A stretch of 64,000 bases of DNA from Clostridiales bacterium (GTDB lineage Bacteria > Bacillota > Clostridia > Saccharofermentanales > Saccharofermentanaceae): the NCBI GenBank assembly GCA_017427465.1, contig JAFRST010000043.1, positions 55,942-119,941 on the forward strand, given 5' to 3'. Positions 56,901-64,000 of the stretch are shown piece after piece (the first letter of the stretch is position 1; every line of letters starts with the position of its first letter). Made by a program: the position numbers and the translations under genes. The notes under the pieces are model-generated. The model saw only the letters and a list, made by a program, of their open reading frames with translations. It had not been told where the DNA came from and made no database searches.

Positions 56901-59055
56901 CGGCGAGCTTATCCTGAAGCTCTGTCCTTGTGTTCTCATGAGTCCTTTGTCATGCGCACAATTCCTTGATCCCGATAAGTGCGGCATGTTTGATATCGTT
57001 GTTTTCGACGAGGCATCGCAGCTTCCTACATGTAAAGCAATAGGTGTTATCGCAAGAGGTAAGGAAGCGGTCATCGTCGGTGATCCTAAGCAGATGCCTC
57101 CTACGTCTTTCTTTACCGAGCAGATAGATGACGGTGATGACAATTACGAGACGGATGATCTGGAGAGCATCCTCGATGACTGCCTTGCTGTCAGCATGCC
57201 CCAGATGTATCTTGAATGGCACTACAGGAGCCGTCACGAGAGCCTTATCACTTTCTCTAATAAGTCTTTCTATGAGGGAAGACTGTTTACGTTCCCATCG
57301 CCTGATGACAGGCAGTCGAAGGTCACATTAGTTGACTGCGGCGGATCGTTTGATTCAGGTAAGACCAGGACAAACAAGATCGAAGCCCAGGCTGTTATCG
57401 ATGAGATCACGTCCAGGGCACACGATCCTGAGCTTTCCAAGTACAGTGTCGGTGTAGTCACATTTAATATCCAACAGCAGGCACTTATAGAAGATCTTTT
57501 GGATCTCGCCTCGAGCAAGGATCCGGTGCTTGAGAAGTGGGCATTCGGAAGCGAAGAACCTGTCTTCATCAAGAACTTAGAGAACGTTCAGGGCGATGAG
57601 CGTGACGTTATCCTTTTCTCCGTCGGATACGGTAAGGATGAGACAGGAAAGCTCATAATGAACTTCGGACCTCTTAACAGAGAAGGAGGATGGAGAAGAC
57701 TTAACGTCGCTGTTACCAGATCAAGAATCGAGATGAAAGTATTCTCATCTATCTCACCTGAAGAGATCCGTCTTACGGATACATCTTCAGAAGGTGTTAA
57801 GGCATTTAAGAGGTTCCTGCAGTATGCCGCAGGCAGCACTGTATGGGATCAGGATATTGCCGCAACAGGCAGTTCGTCAGATAATTCAGGCACGCCGCTG
57901 ATCGACAGGAATGCGGCGTTTACGGGCATTGCAGATGATATCTGCAAGCGGTTCAAGGATATCGGATACGATACTGATAAGGGCGTCGGAAAATCCGGCT
58001 TCAAGATCGATATCGGTGTTGTATCTCCCAATCAGGAAGGCACATATTGCCTTGGTATCTTGCTCGACGGACCTGTATATGCGGCTTCCGGAACTACTAC
58101 TTCAAGAGAAATATCACAGATGTCCATGCTCAAAAGCTTCGGCTGGAATATCGTAAGGATCTGGTCTCTCGAATGGTGGGAGAACCCGGACGGAGTTTTC
58201 GAGAAATTGGTAGAACTCATAGAAGACTCCAAGAAGACTGAAGAGCCTGAGGAAACACCTGCTGCTCAAGAGCCGGCCCCGGATGAAGCTTCACAGGAGC
58301 CTGTAAATGAAGAGCCTGCAGGAGATACAGATGACGGCCCGGAAGTAATCATATACGGCGCGTCTTCTCAAGAAGAACCGGAAGAAACAGAAGATCAGAC
58401 TCAAAAAAAAACTGACGACATAGCAGAAGGCAGTCCGGAGATAATCTATCAGGCTGCGAGCATAAAGCCAAGAACTATGAGCGCTGCTGAATTCTGTGAT
58501 GCTATGAATACCAAGTTCCTTCAAGCGAATGTCGTCGCTATCGTCGAACAGGAATCTCCCGTAAGTTCTGATGTTCTTGCTAAAGAACTGATAACGCTTG
58601 CGGGTCTTAATAAGATGACGCCTAAGCTTCGCGACCGCTGCGCATATCTGGTTAAGAGCATCGAGAGGAGCGCTAATCTCAGATACACCACACAAAGACT
58701 CGACCCTGCATCTGAAGATGATGATGCGGAAGTTATCTTCCTTTGGAAAGAAGGCACTGAGATCGGCAAGGTCATGGATTTCTACAGAATACCCGCAGAA
58801 GGTGAGAAACCCAGGAAAGCATCTGATATCCCGGTCCAGGAGGCTGCGTGCGCTGCGCACTATCTTGCCAAGTCTCAGTACGGAATGCCGTATGGCAATC
58901 TTATTGTAGAGACTTGCAAGGCGTTGGGCTTTACAAGAGCACCTGAAGATTCGGATAACTACAAGCTCGGAAAGCGTGCGGTAGATTATTGCATCCGTCA
59001 GGAACTGCTTGTCATTGACGACGATCAGTTCGTTAAAGCAGCCGAGATGGTATAA
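53905..59055 (+). CDS. DUF4011 superfamily 1 helicase with C-terminal nuclease domain
   Basis: A 1716-residue protein. DUF4011 lies at about 10-360, interrupted by an acidic Glu/Ala/Pro stretch (66-150). The helicase core has Walker A GPPGTGKSQT near 399, a DEAS motif near 1035, GDPKQMPPTSFF near 1055, NVQGDERD and NVAVTRSR, all intact. A long helical insert separates the motor halves. At about 1337-1437 there is a Vsr/MTES_1575-like restriction-endonuclease fold (LLDGPVYAASGTTTSRE, GWNIVRIWS). After a second acidic linker, about 1524-1712 is DUF3320. Proteins of this layout often occur in phage-defence islands; that role is inference here. Codon use matches the neighbours, so recent transfer is not evident. 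Confidence 0.88.
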   Translation: MGELNLERSKVKFDTWERKLLDLSTRNSLLNLRIKGSCIPLFVPECSNIEDLIAQEKSFSIKSRGSEELTEETEATEELPEAVKPAEDRPEEAAETASLTLPAEGSAPSEVLAEPVQENAPESASAVTSEETPAVAEEPENEKKTKKVKAIPAKDYSIVDIADIEEFKDVIVKNFDKGVLISSLTDAVLEKNIKTLYRGAKTSMEENGANTLFLACGFLKWYEKDRKEPCYAPILLIPVDLVKKFGIKYTMRRRDEDVQFNVTVSEKLRQDFKIEFDTFSKELPTDDSGVDVRKVFDQVKEAVSTLKGWEVIESCVLGLFSFSQFVMWNDMHSHRDQISKNKIVKSLINGQLEWDYEDISKQGKVPEDKVFLPLVADSSQLAAIMQAGKDEGASFVLHGPPGTGKSQTITSIIANCLASGKKVLFAAEKKAALDVVYKRLEKIGIAPFCLELHSNKVRKSYVLDQLKIASEVSLKAKGDGDYNKALEDIAAKRNDLDKYVNELHIKRGCGMSLYELINVYASNQAAADCGAFDDGFINELNAGRIKEIESSLGELVASSGNLQGKLPFVKSSAYSQDAKNKLPSLTEAYIKAYDEFIASVDGFEKLLADNNCRIAGEPGTIGRIAGLSACGSAIVKLKGLNLPKGLICCDDTESAYLSLRDAIASCNDAVSKRDNLLASWQPAFLDLDGAALLAELMTAKSKNALMRGMAENNVYKKVKAYDLKGSRKETLEQDFKLLTDYKNSVQNAMNYIASVRGYLGELYNPGAGFPGFDLAAVAALNEQSHAVFTGFASFDPTGSLRKLVGNGDVYLADAVNAFNGKAQNYKAAYDELNAVYGLEFGAFEPAAAMLETKRQMAQSLLDDSEYLIDRMQFNLMASRCGDYKISNLVKAYDSGAVDGNGIISSFRKGYSKLLTTLIIDSSEVLRTFSGLVFEKKISELSRVNDEFEKLTRQEIYLRIAKNLPDMSRDANVSSALGILQHAIKSGGRGVSIRTLFSQIGELILKLCPCVLMSPLSCAQFLDPDKCGMFDIVVFDEASQLPTCKAIGVIARGKEAVIVGDPKQMPPTSFFTEQIDDGDDNYETDDLESILDDCLAVSMPQMYLEWHYRSRHESLITFSNKSFYEGRLFTFPSPDDRQSKVTLVDCGGSFDSGKTRTNKIEAQAVIDEITSRAHDPELSKYSVGVVTFNIQQQALIEDLLDLASSKDPVLEKWAFGSEEPVFIKNLENVQGDERDVILFSVGYGKDETGKLIMNFGPLNREGGWRRLNVAVTRSRIEMKVFSSISPEEIRLTDTSSEGVKAFKRFLQYAAGSTVWDQDIAATGSSSDNSGTPLIDRNAAFTGIADDICKRFKDIGYDTDKGVGKSGFKIDIGVVSPNQEGTYCLGILLDGPVYAASGTTTSREISQMSMLKSFGWNIVRIWSLEWWENPDGVFEKLVELIEDSKKTEEPEETPAAQEPAPDEASQEPVNEEPAGDTDDGPEVIIYGASSQEEPEETEDQTQKKTDDIAEGSPEIIYQAASIKPRTMSAAEFCDAMNTKFLQANVVAIVEQESPVSSDVLAKELITLAGLNKMTPKLRDRCAYLVKSIERSANLRYTTQRLDPASEDDDAEVIFLWKEGTEIGKVMDFYRIPAEGEKPRKASDIPVQEAACAAHYLAKSQYGMPYGNLIVETCKALGFTRAPEDSDNYKLGKRAVDYCIRQELLVIDDDQFVKAAEMV

Positions 59056-59063
59056 TAGCCGTT

Positions 59064-59636
59064 ATGAGTGAAGAAGATAACAGCTTGATCAATAAGAGCG
59101 TTGAGGAGACTCCGCTTTATGAGCGGCCGGGAGTGCTTAATCCCGATCGTAATGTTCCCATTAACCGTAAATCGGGCGACTATGTTAACGTCCACTACGA
59201 TAATGAGAATAAGGGTTACCTCAAAGATTCGGATTCTCCGGAGTTTACGGAGAATTCGGTAAACGCCATGAATCCTTTTGAAGACAGCGAGCTTTTAAGT
59301 GGTTTTATCAGACCAAAGTCGACAGGTGTAAAGACAGGCGCGAAGAAAGTCGAGAGTAAGATCTTTGTCCCCGAGACAAATACCGAGGCAGTCAGGAAAA
59401 AGGTCAGAAAGACTCTTCCGCAAGAAGAACCCCGTCCTGTCTATGTTGCTGAAGAAGATGCGGCTGCTTCAACTGATTACATAGCCGATGCAATGAGCGG
59501 AGTAGATACTATCGAGCAGAAGAAGGCAGACCCTTCCGAGACAACGGAAACTTCTAAACTCAAAACGCTTATTTACCTTCTTGCGGTAGTAATTGTAGTA
59601 GAGATCGTAGGAATAGCCATTCTTGCTTTGGTCTGA
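59064..59636 (+). CDS. Unknown acidic protein with C-terminal membrane anchor
   Basis: No family recognised. 190 residues, starting 8 nt after the helicase stop. Mostly polar and probably disordered (MSEEDNSLINKSVEETPLYERPG start, many Asp, Glu, Ser), with one membrane helix at the very C-terminus (about 168-189), as in a tail-anchored protein. Close spacing suggests it is co-transcribed with the helicase-nuclease and could tether it, but this is speculative. Confidence 0.6.
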   Translation: MSEEDNSLINKSVEETPLYERPGVLNPDRNVPINRKSGDYVNVHYDNENKGYLKDSDSPEFTENSVNAMNPFEDSELLSGFIRPKSTGVKTGAKKVESKIFVPETNTEAVRKKVRKTLPQEEPRPVYVAEEDAAASTDYIADAMSGVDTIEQKKADPSETTETSKLKTLIYLLAVVIVVEIVGIAILALV

Positions 59637-59650
59637 CATCCTGCTATCTG

Positions 59651-59690
59651 TTGACAACGAGTTTCCTTGTGTAAAAATATTTTTATAAAG
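59651..59690 (+). promoter_or_regulatory. Possible promoter before the PH-like gene
   Basis: A consensus TTGACA at 59651-59656 is followed by AT-rich sequence (TAAAAATATT) at roughly -10 distance; the exact -10 hexamer is ambiguous. Confidence 0.4.
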
Positions 59691-59735
59691 TGAGTTCTTA
59701 ATGGAGCTGACAATCCTATTTTTCGGAGGTGAACC

Positions 59736-60392
59736 ATGAGAGTACCTATAGTTGGTCAAATGGATGCAAATTCTGCGGAGATAAGACCGTTTCCTGCTTT
59801 GGATGCTGCAGCGAGAGTGACATTGACTGCCAATGACGGCCAGCCCGCTATTTTCCAGGCTGATTCAGTTGAATGCAGAGATTTTCTTGCCGGAGGAAGA
59901 TCTGATATATGTTTCTGGCTTGACGGAATTCCTGCAAAATCCTGGAGCGCTGTTGTTACCGATCAGAGATTCATCGTTCATAATACATACTCTAAGGGAT
60001 TGATAGGCAAACCTAAGGAAAAGCCCGGAAAAGCTACTGCAGGACACCTTTATTTCGGTTCGATCTCCAATCTGAGTGCTTTCCTGCATAACGGAACACC
60101 TGTTCTTTTGGTCTGCTGCATCAGACAAGACGGTACAAGAACAGCGATTACGCTAAAGTCATCTGATATTGAATCAATGAAGAGATTAGCTTATGAACTT
60201 CACGACAGGATCGATAAATGGATAGTAGCCCAGGGCCGCAAGTTTGATGAAGCTTCCGCGGATGAGAAGAGACTCTCTGTTCTGCAAAAGTGGAATAAGT
60301 TCAATTCGAGCGTGTGGACCGGAGATAAGGAATACTCGGTATTCGTTCCTTGCAACAGCTGGGATCAGGTGGCTGACAGCCGTTTGTCCTGA
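59736..60392 (+). CDS. Unknown protein, possible bacterial PH-like domain
   Basis: A 218-residue soluble protein of beta-rich composition. Its middle (about 65-150) reads like a bacterial pleckstrin-homology domain: SAVVTDQRFIVHN, then GHLYFGSISNLSAF and LLVCCIRQDGTRTAITL, closed by a helix (SMKRLAYELHDRID). The C-terminus has a short conserved-looking tail. AGGTG-like ribosome site upstream. Function unknown; PH-like domains usually bind membranes or partner proteins. Confidence 0.6.
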   Translation: MRVPIVGQMDANSAEIRPFPALDAAARVTLTANDGQPAIFQADSVECRDFLAGGRSDICFWLDGIPAKSWSAVVTDQRFIVHNTYSKGLIGKPKEKPGKATAGHLYFGSISNLSAFLHNGTPVLLVCCIRQDGTRTAITLKSSDIESMKRLAYELHDRIDKWIVAQGRKFDEASADEKRLSVLQKWNKFNSSVWTGDKEYSVFVPCNSWDQVADSRLS

Positions 60393-60415
60393 TGAATAAC
60401 TTCACCACAGCAAAC

Positions 60416-60458
60416 TACAGGGCTGCCTCAACGGAAGTGAGACAGCCCTGTTAATTTC
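60416..60458. terminator. Bidirectional terminator, GGCTGCCTCA family
   Basis: CAGGGCTGCCTCA and TGAGACAGCCCTG form a 13-bp stem between two convergent genes (ends 60392 and 60475), with T-rich sequence to the right. Confidence 0.85.
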
Positions 60459-60474
60459 TGTTACAGAAGAGTGT

Positions 60475-62082
60475 TTACTTCTTCTTTTTCTTCTTGTTCT
60501 GGCTCTTTACGGGCTCAGCCTGAATAATGCCTTCCTTGGACTGTGCTGCTTGCTGATTGTCTTCGAAAACATAGTCCTTTCCCGGCAGTGCAGCGTTGAG
60601 GATGATGCCTACGAGTGAGCCGATGGCAAGACCTGAAAGGGAGATATCGATGACAGGCACAGTATTCTCGACCGTCTCGCTCTTGATCTCGACGTCTTCA
60701 GGAACATTCGCATCGTAAGTTACCATGAATTTGCCGTCTGCGTCCGCATAGACCTTCTCGCCGTTGACCTCGATGTACTGAACTTCAGATGTTACAACCT
60801 TCTTGCCGATGGGGATGTTGATCGCGCCGGCAGCGCTGTATGTGACACCGATTGAGAGTACGAGGATAATGGCAGCAATGATAACGTTTCTGGCTTTGGA
60901 GAAATCGATCTTGTTCTCGACAACGTTTCTGACTCCGACAGCGGAGATCATTCCGTAAAGTACGAGTGAGATGCCGCCGACAACAGGTGTCGGGATCGCG
61001 GAGATGCATGCTGCGAGCTTAGGAGAGAAGGAGAAGCAGAGTGCGAAGAGTGCTGCAAGTCTTACTACCATAGGATCATAAACCTTGGAGAGTGTAAGAA
61101 CGCCCGTGTTCTCACCGTATGTTGTGTTGGCAGGAGCACCAAAGAGTGATGCCAATGTTGTTGCAAGACCGTCACCGACAAGTGTTCTGTGAAGTCCGGG
61201 ATCCTTGATGAAGTTCTTGCCTACTGTTGAAGAGATAGCTGAAATGTCACCAATGTGTTCGACGATCGTTGCAAGAGAAATAGGAACGATCGTAACGATA
61301 GCCGTAACGAGGAGGCCTGTATTCATTTTTCCGCCTGTGAAAATGTTGAAGACAGTATCCTGATACTGGAATGGAAGACCGATCCAGGGAGCACTCTTAA
61401 TGTTCTCGATACTTGCAACGGAGAACAGCTGGAAAGAAGAATTGCCGTTGAAGCAATAGTAACCGTCAACTGCCTGGCCCTGGATTACCGTGAGGAAGAT
61501 GCAGAGCAGGCATGCGCCTACGACACCGAGGAGGATAGGGATGATCTTGACCATGCCCTTGCCCCAGATATTGCAGATAACGATGATGAGAATTGCAACT
61601 ATAGCTACTATCCAGTTTGTGGAGCAGCTGTTGATGGCCGTGCCTGAAAGGCAAAGACCGATGGCTACGATGATAGGTCCCGTAACGATAGGCGGGAAGA
61701 ATTTCATTACACGGTTAACACCGAATAATTTGATGAGTGCTGCGAGGATCAGATAAACGAGACCTGCTATTGCAACACCGAAGCAGGCATAAGGAAGAAG
61801 CTCGCGCTCACCATGAGGCGCCAACGCGAAATAACCTGCAAGGAAAGCAAAAGATGAACCTAAGAATGCAGGAACTTTTCTCTTGGAAACGAGATGGAAA
61901 AGCAGTGTTCCAAGACCTGCGAAAAGAAGTGTGGCTGACACCGATAATCCGGTGAGAGCAGGAACGAGGACAGTCGATCCGAACATGGCAAACATGTGTT
62001 GGAAACCAAGAACAATAACACGGCCGGCACCCAGAGTTTTGGCATCATAGACCGGACCATCCTGAACGGCGGATTTACCCAT
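60475..62082 (-). CDS. uraA: Uracil permease with hydrophilic insertion
   Basis: NCS2/UraA-type uracil:proton symporter of 535 residues. Segments GFQHMFAMFGSTVLVPALTG, EHIGDISAISS (substrate Glu), GAPANTTYGENTG and PTPVVGGISLVLYG are family hallmarks. About 45 polar residues are inserted at roughly 425-470 between two late helices, and the C-terminus ends in a Lys-rich run. ATG 62082 has GGGAGGG upstream, better than 62097. It is divergent from upp, the next step in uracil salvage. Confidence 0.92.
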   Translation of the reverse strand: MGKSAVQDGPVYDAKTLGAGRVIVLGFQHMFAMFGSTVLVPALTGLSVSATLLFAGLGTLLFHLVSKRKVPAFLGSSFAFLAGYFALAPHGERELLPYACFGVAIAGLVYLILAALIKLFGVNRVMKFFPPIVTGPIIVAIGLCLSGTAINSCSTNWIVAIVAILIIVICNIWGKGMVKIIPILLGVVGACLLCIFLTVIQGQAVDGYYCFNGNSSFQLFSVASIENIKSAPWIGLPFQYQDTVFNIFTGGKMNTGLLVTAIVTIVPISLATIVEHIGDISAISSTVGKNFIKDPGLHRTLVGDGLATTLASLFGAPANTTYGENTGVLTLSKVYDPMVVRLAALFALCFSFSPKLAACISAIPTPVVGGISLVLYGMISAVGVRNVVENKIDFSKARNVIIAAIILVLSIGVTYSAAGAINIPIGKKVVTSEVQYIEVNGEKVYADADGKFMVTYDANVPEDVEIKSETVENTVPVIDISLSGLAIGSLVGIILNAALPGKDYVFEDNQQAAQSKEGIIQAEPVKSQNKKKKKK

Positions 62083-62194
62083 AACAGACCCTCCCAAAAT
62101 AGATTATTAGGTTAATAATAGCACTCTTATTTGGAATTCAAGATACAAATTGTCATTTGTTTGTAATAATTTCAAAGTGCCGCAGCTTTGTTTA

Positions 62195-62222
62195 TTGACT
62201 TAAAAATTCATTAAATTAAAAT
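62195..62222 (+). promoter_or_regulatory. upp promoter
   Basis: The -35 TTGACT (62195-62200), 16-nt AT-rich spacer and -10 TAAAAT (62217-62222), about 55 bases before the start codon. Confidence 0.6.
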
Positions 62223-62276
62223 AGTCCAAAAGGTGCGTTTAGCCTTATACTTTCGGATGTGAAAAGGAGATTATCT

Positions 62277-62921
62277 ATGCAGTACAAGGATTTTGCGAAC
62301 GTTCAGGTTATGGATCATCCGCTTATTAAGCACAAGATCTCGCTCTTGAGAAAAGTCGAGACCGGTACTTACGAGTTTAGACAACTGGTAGAAGAGATCG
62401 CTACACTTGAAGGCTATGAAGCTTTGAGAGATCTTCCTTTGGCAGACGTTGAAGTCCAGACTCCTCTCGAGAAGACCATGGCTCCCATGATCGACGGCAA
62501 GAAGCTTGCTATCGTTCCTATCCTCAGAGCAGGTCTCGGCATGGTTCCCGGCGTTCAGGCCCTTACACCTCTTGCTAAGGTAGGCCATATCGGTCTTTAC
62601 AGAGATCCTGAGACTCATGAACCTCACGATTATTACTGCAAGCTTCCTGATCCCATTGACCAGCGTCTTATCGTTGTAGTTGATCCTATGCTCGCTACAG
62701 GCGGTTCAGCTGTTGATGCAATCAATTCCATCAAGGCTCACGGCGGAAAGAACATCAAGTTCATGTGTATTATCGCAGCTCCCGTAGGAATCGAGAGACT
62801 TGCTAAAGCTCATCCCGACATCGATATCTATGTCGGTAACGTTGACAGAGAGCTTAATGAAAATGCTTACATTCTCCCCGGATTGGGAGATGCAGGTGAC
62901 CGTATCTTCGGTACAAAGTAA
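62277..62921 (+). CDS. upp: Uracil phosphoribosyltransferase
   Basis: Makes UMP from uracil and PRPP. 214 residues from ATG 62277 (AAAAGGAG upstream; the frame opens at 62259). Shows [13 protein letters not shown] near 80, the PRPP loop [10 protein letters not shown] near 137 and the uracil-binding [17 protein letters not shown] end. Faces uraA across a shared promoter region, so uptake and salvage are together. Confidence 0.96.
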   Translation: MQYKDFANVQVMDHPLIKHKISLLRKVETGTYEFRQLVEEIATLEGYEALRDLPLADVEVQTPLEKTMAPMIDGKKLAIVPILRAGLGMVPGVQALTPLAKVGHIGLYRDPETHEPHDYYCKLPDPIDQRLIVVVDPMLATGGSAVDAINSIKAHGGKNIKFMCIIAAPVGIERLAKAHPDIDIYVGNVDRELNENAYILPGLGDAGDRIFGTK

Positions 62922-62957
62922 GATGCGTCAGAATATATCTTTGGAGGAAAAGTGTTT

Positions 62958-63809
62958 ATGTTAATTAAGAAGGCAGTAGCTTCAGTAATGGCAGTTGCTA
63001 CTTTTGCAGCCGTATTTACGGCTTGCGACAAGGACCGTGTTAAGAATCCGAGTGATACTAACGGTCCTGATACAAGTGTTCAGTCTGAAGAGGGACAGGG
63101 TGATCCCGCTGCGGCTAAGAAGTTCATCGTAGGTTTTGACCAGGATTTCCCGCCTATGGGATTCGTTAATGAAAATAACGAGTATGTCGGTTTTGACTTA
63201 GATCTTGCCAAGGAAGCTGCAAGCCGTATGGGTATGGAGTTCGTAGCTCAGCCTATCGCTTGGGATTCCAAGGATATGGAGCTCGGTTCAGGCAACATCG
63301 ACTGCATCTGGAACGGATTTACGATCAGCGGAAGAGAAGACAAGTATACATGGACTGACGCATACATGATCAACGATCAGGTCGTTGTAGTTAAGAATGA
63401 TTCAGATATCAAGTCTCTTTCCGATCTTGCAGGCAAGACAGTAGCTGTTCAGAAGGATTCATCAGGACTGGCTGCTCTTAATGACAACGCTGACCTTAAG
63501 AATTCTTTCGGCCAGCTTATCGAGACGGATACTTATCTCAATGCACTTATGGAACTTGAGATGGGCAGCATTGATGCCATCGTAATGGATGAGATCGTAG
63601 CACGTTATGAGATCCAGACATCCGGCAAGCCTTTCAAGGTCCTTGATGAAGCTGTAGCTTCCGAAGAATACGGCGTAGGATTCCTTCTCGGCAACACCGA
63701 GCTCAGAGACCAGGTACAGAAGGTCCTCGAAGACATGGCTGCTGACGGCACTATGGCTAAAATCTCCGAGAAGTGGTTCGGAACTGATGTAACGATCATC
63801 GGAAAGTAA
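62958..63809 (+). CDS. Amino-acid ABC transporter substrate-binding lipoprotein
   Basis: Family 3 solute-binding protein for a polar amino acid, about 283 residues. A signal peptide with lipobox FTAC (Cys near 23) is followed by a short linker and the binding fold: VGFDQDFPPMGFVNENNEYVGFDLDLAKE (about 55-84), IDCIWNGFTI, and a hinge near GKTVAVQKDSS. ATG 62958 lies ten bases after GGAGG; GTG 62952 is closer. Permease and ATPase genes would lie beyond the terminator or elsewhere. Confidence 0.92.
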   Translation: MLIKKAVASVMAVATFAAVFTACDKDRVKNPSDTNGPDTSVQSEEGQGDPAAAKKFIVGFDQDFPPMGFVNENNEYVGFDLDLAKEAASRMGMEFVAQPIAWDSKDMELGSGNIDCIWNGFTISGREDKYTWTDAYMINDQVVVVKNDSDIKSLSDLAGKTVAVQKDSSGLAALNDNADLKNSFGQLIETDTYLNALMELEMGSIDAIVMDEIVARYEIQTSGKPFKVLDEAVASEEYGVGFLLGNTELRDQVQKVLEDMAADGTMAKISEKWFGTDVTIIGK

Positions 63810-63831
63810 CCGTTTTTCAAAGAAAAAATCA

Positions 63832-63868
63832 CCAAAAAGACTGCTCTTTGAGGGCAGTCTTTTTATTT
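63832..63868 (+). terminator. Intrinsic terminator after the binding-protein gene
   Basis: AAAAAGACTGC pairs with GCAGTCTTTTT over a nine-base loop, followed by T-rich sequence. Confidence 0.9.
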
Positions 63869-64000
63869 CTTGGAGACGTGACTCCGTCGAGTACGCGAGG
63901 AACGAAGCGTGCGAGACAATAAACCACCCGCTATGCGGGTGCGCGACAGAAGTTATACAAAGAAGTCACCTTTCCCTATAATCGAGGTGTTCAAGCCGAG

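Noticed and set aside
63890..64000. Promoter near TATAAT at 63977
   Set aside because: The -10 is perfect but no convincing -35 at 16-18 nt is present, and the downstream gene is outside the window.

Overview
The window looks like chromosomal DNA of a low-to-middle GC Bacillota, most likely class Clostridia (gut or rumen type). The grounds are strong AGGAGG-type ribosome sites, many hairpin-plus-U-tract terminators, FeoA/FeoB iron uptake, a DUF3793 protein, a one-piece tmRNA, class B sortase pili and no outer-membrane genes. All assignments come from reading sequence; no database search was run.

Layout. 1-2.1 kb: end of a pentulose (FGGY) kinase gene and araD. 2.3-9 kb: purD, a nadD-yqeK fusion, rsfS, a comEA-like gene, birA and a membrane HD-GYP protein. 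9-14.3 kb (minus strand): MATE transporter, PutP, acetyltransferase, zinc-ribbon membrane protein, HAD phosphatase. 14.6-23.9 kb: an iron block with feoA-feoA-feoB and a tiny Cys-rich membrane gene on the minus strand. Diverging from it are two ABC exporter-fold half-transporters, an HMA protein and an alpha/beta-hydrolase, then DUF3793 and flavodoxin. 23.9-26.5 kb: gpmA, eno and a short DtxR-type regulator. 26.7-42.3 kb: a surface pilus locus with a 2.4k-residue adhesin, a major pilin, an inactive signal-peptidase homologue like SipA, a class B sortase, a two-component pair whose kinase is cut by an in-frame TGA, and a solute-binding lipoprotein. 42.4-47 kb: tcdA, tmRNA, a zinc-ribbon protein, a degenerate amidase and a PadR/DUF1700 pair. 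47.2-53.8 kb: NCS1 permease, two PlsC-type acyltransferases, acyl-CoA ligase, YgjP-like protein. 53.9-60.4 kb: a 1716-residue DUF4011 helicase-nuclease and two unknowns. 60.5-63.8 kb: uracil permease, upp and an amino-acid-binding lipoprotein.

Two regulatory circuits can be proposed. (1) Five sites of the form GTTAG-N6-CTAAC lie on the promoters of feoA, of the ABC pair and of the DUF3793-flavodoxin unit, and a DtxR-family gene lies nearby; together they would form one metal regulon. (2) The adhesin and pilin promoters share two heptamers, TGTCCCN and TGTMCCT, 11 bp apart and 10 nt upstream of the -10 hexamer. That is the layout bound by SARP-type proteins, and the response regulator in the locus has a SARP-like DNA-binding domain.

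The least explained signal is a set of about 115-bp intergenic elements (near 8980, 14475 and 50107, with a looser relative near 2145). Each is built from its own short word repeated in both orientations, with compensated arm changes between copies. Each lies just downstream of a terminator, and the three clear copies have the same orientation relative to it. A second palindrome pair (54-55 bp) flanks tcdA in inverted orientation, also with compensated arms.
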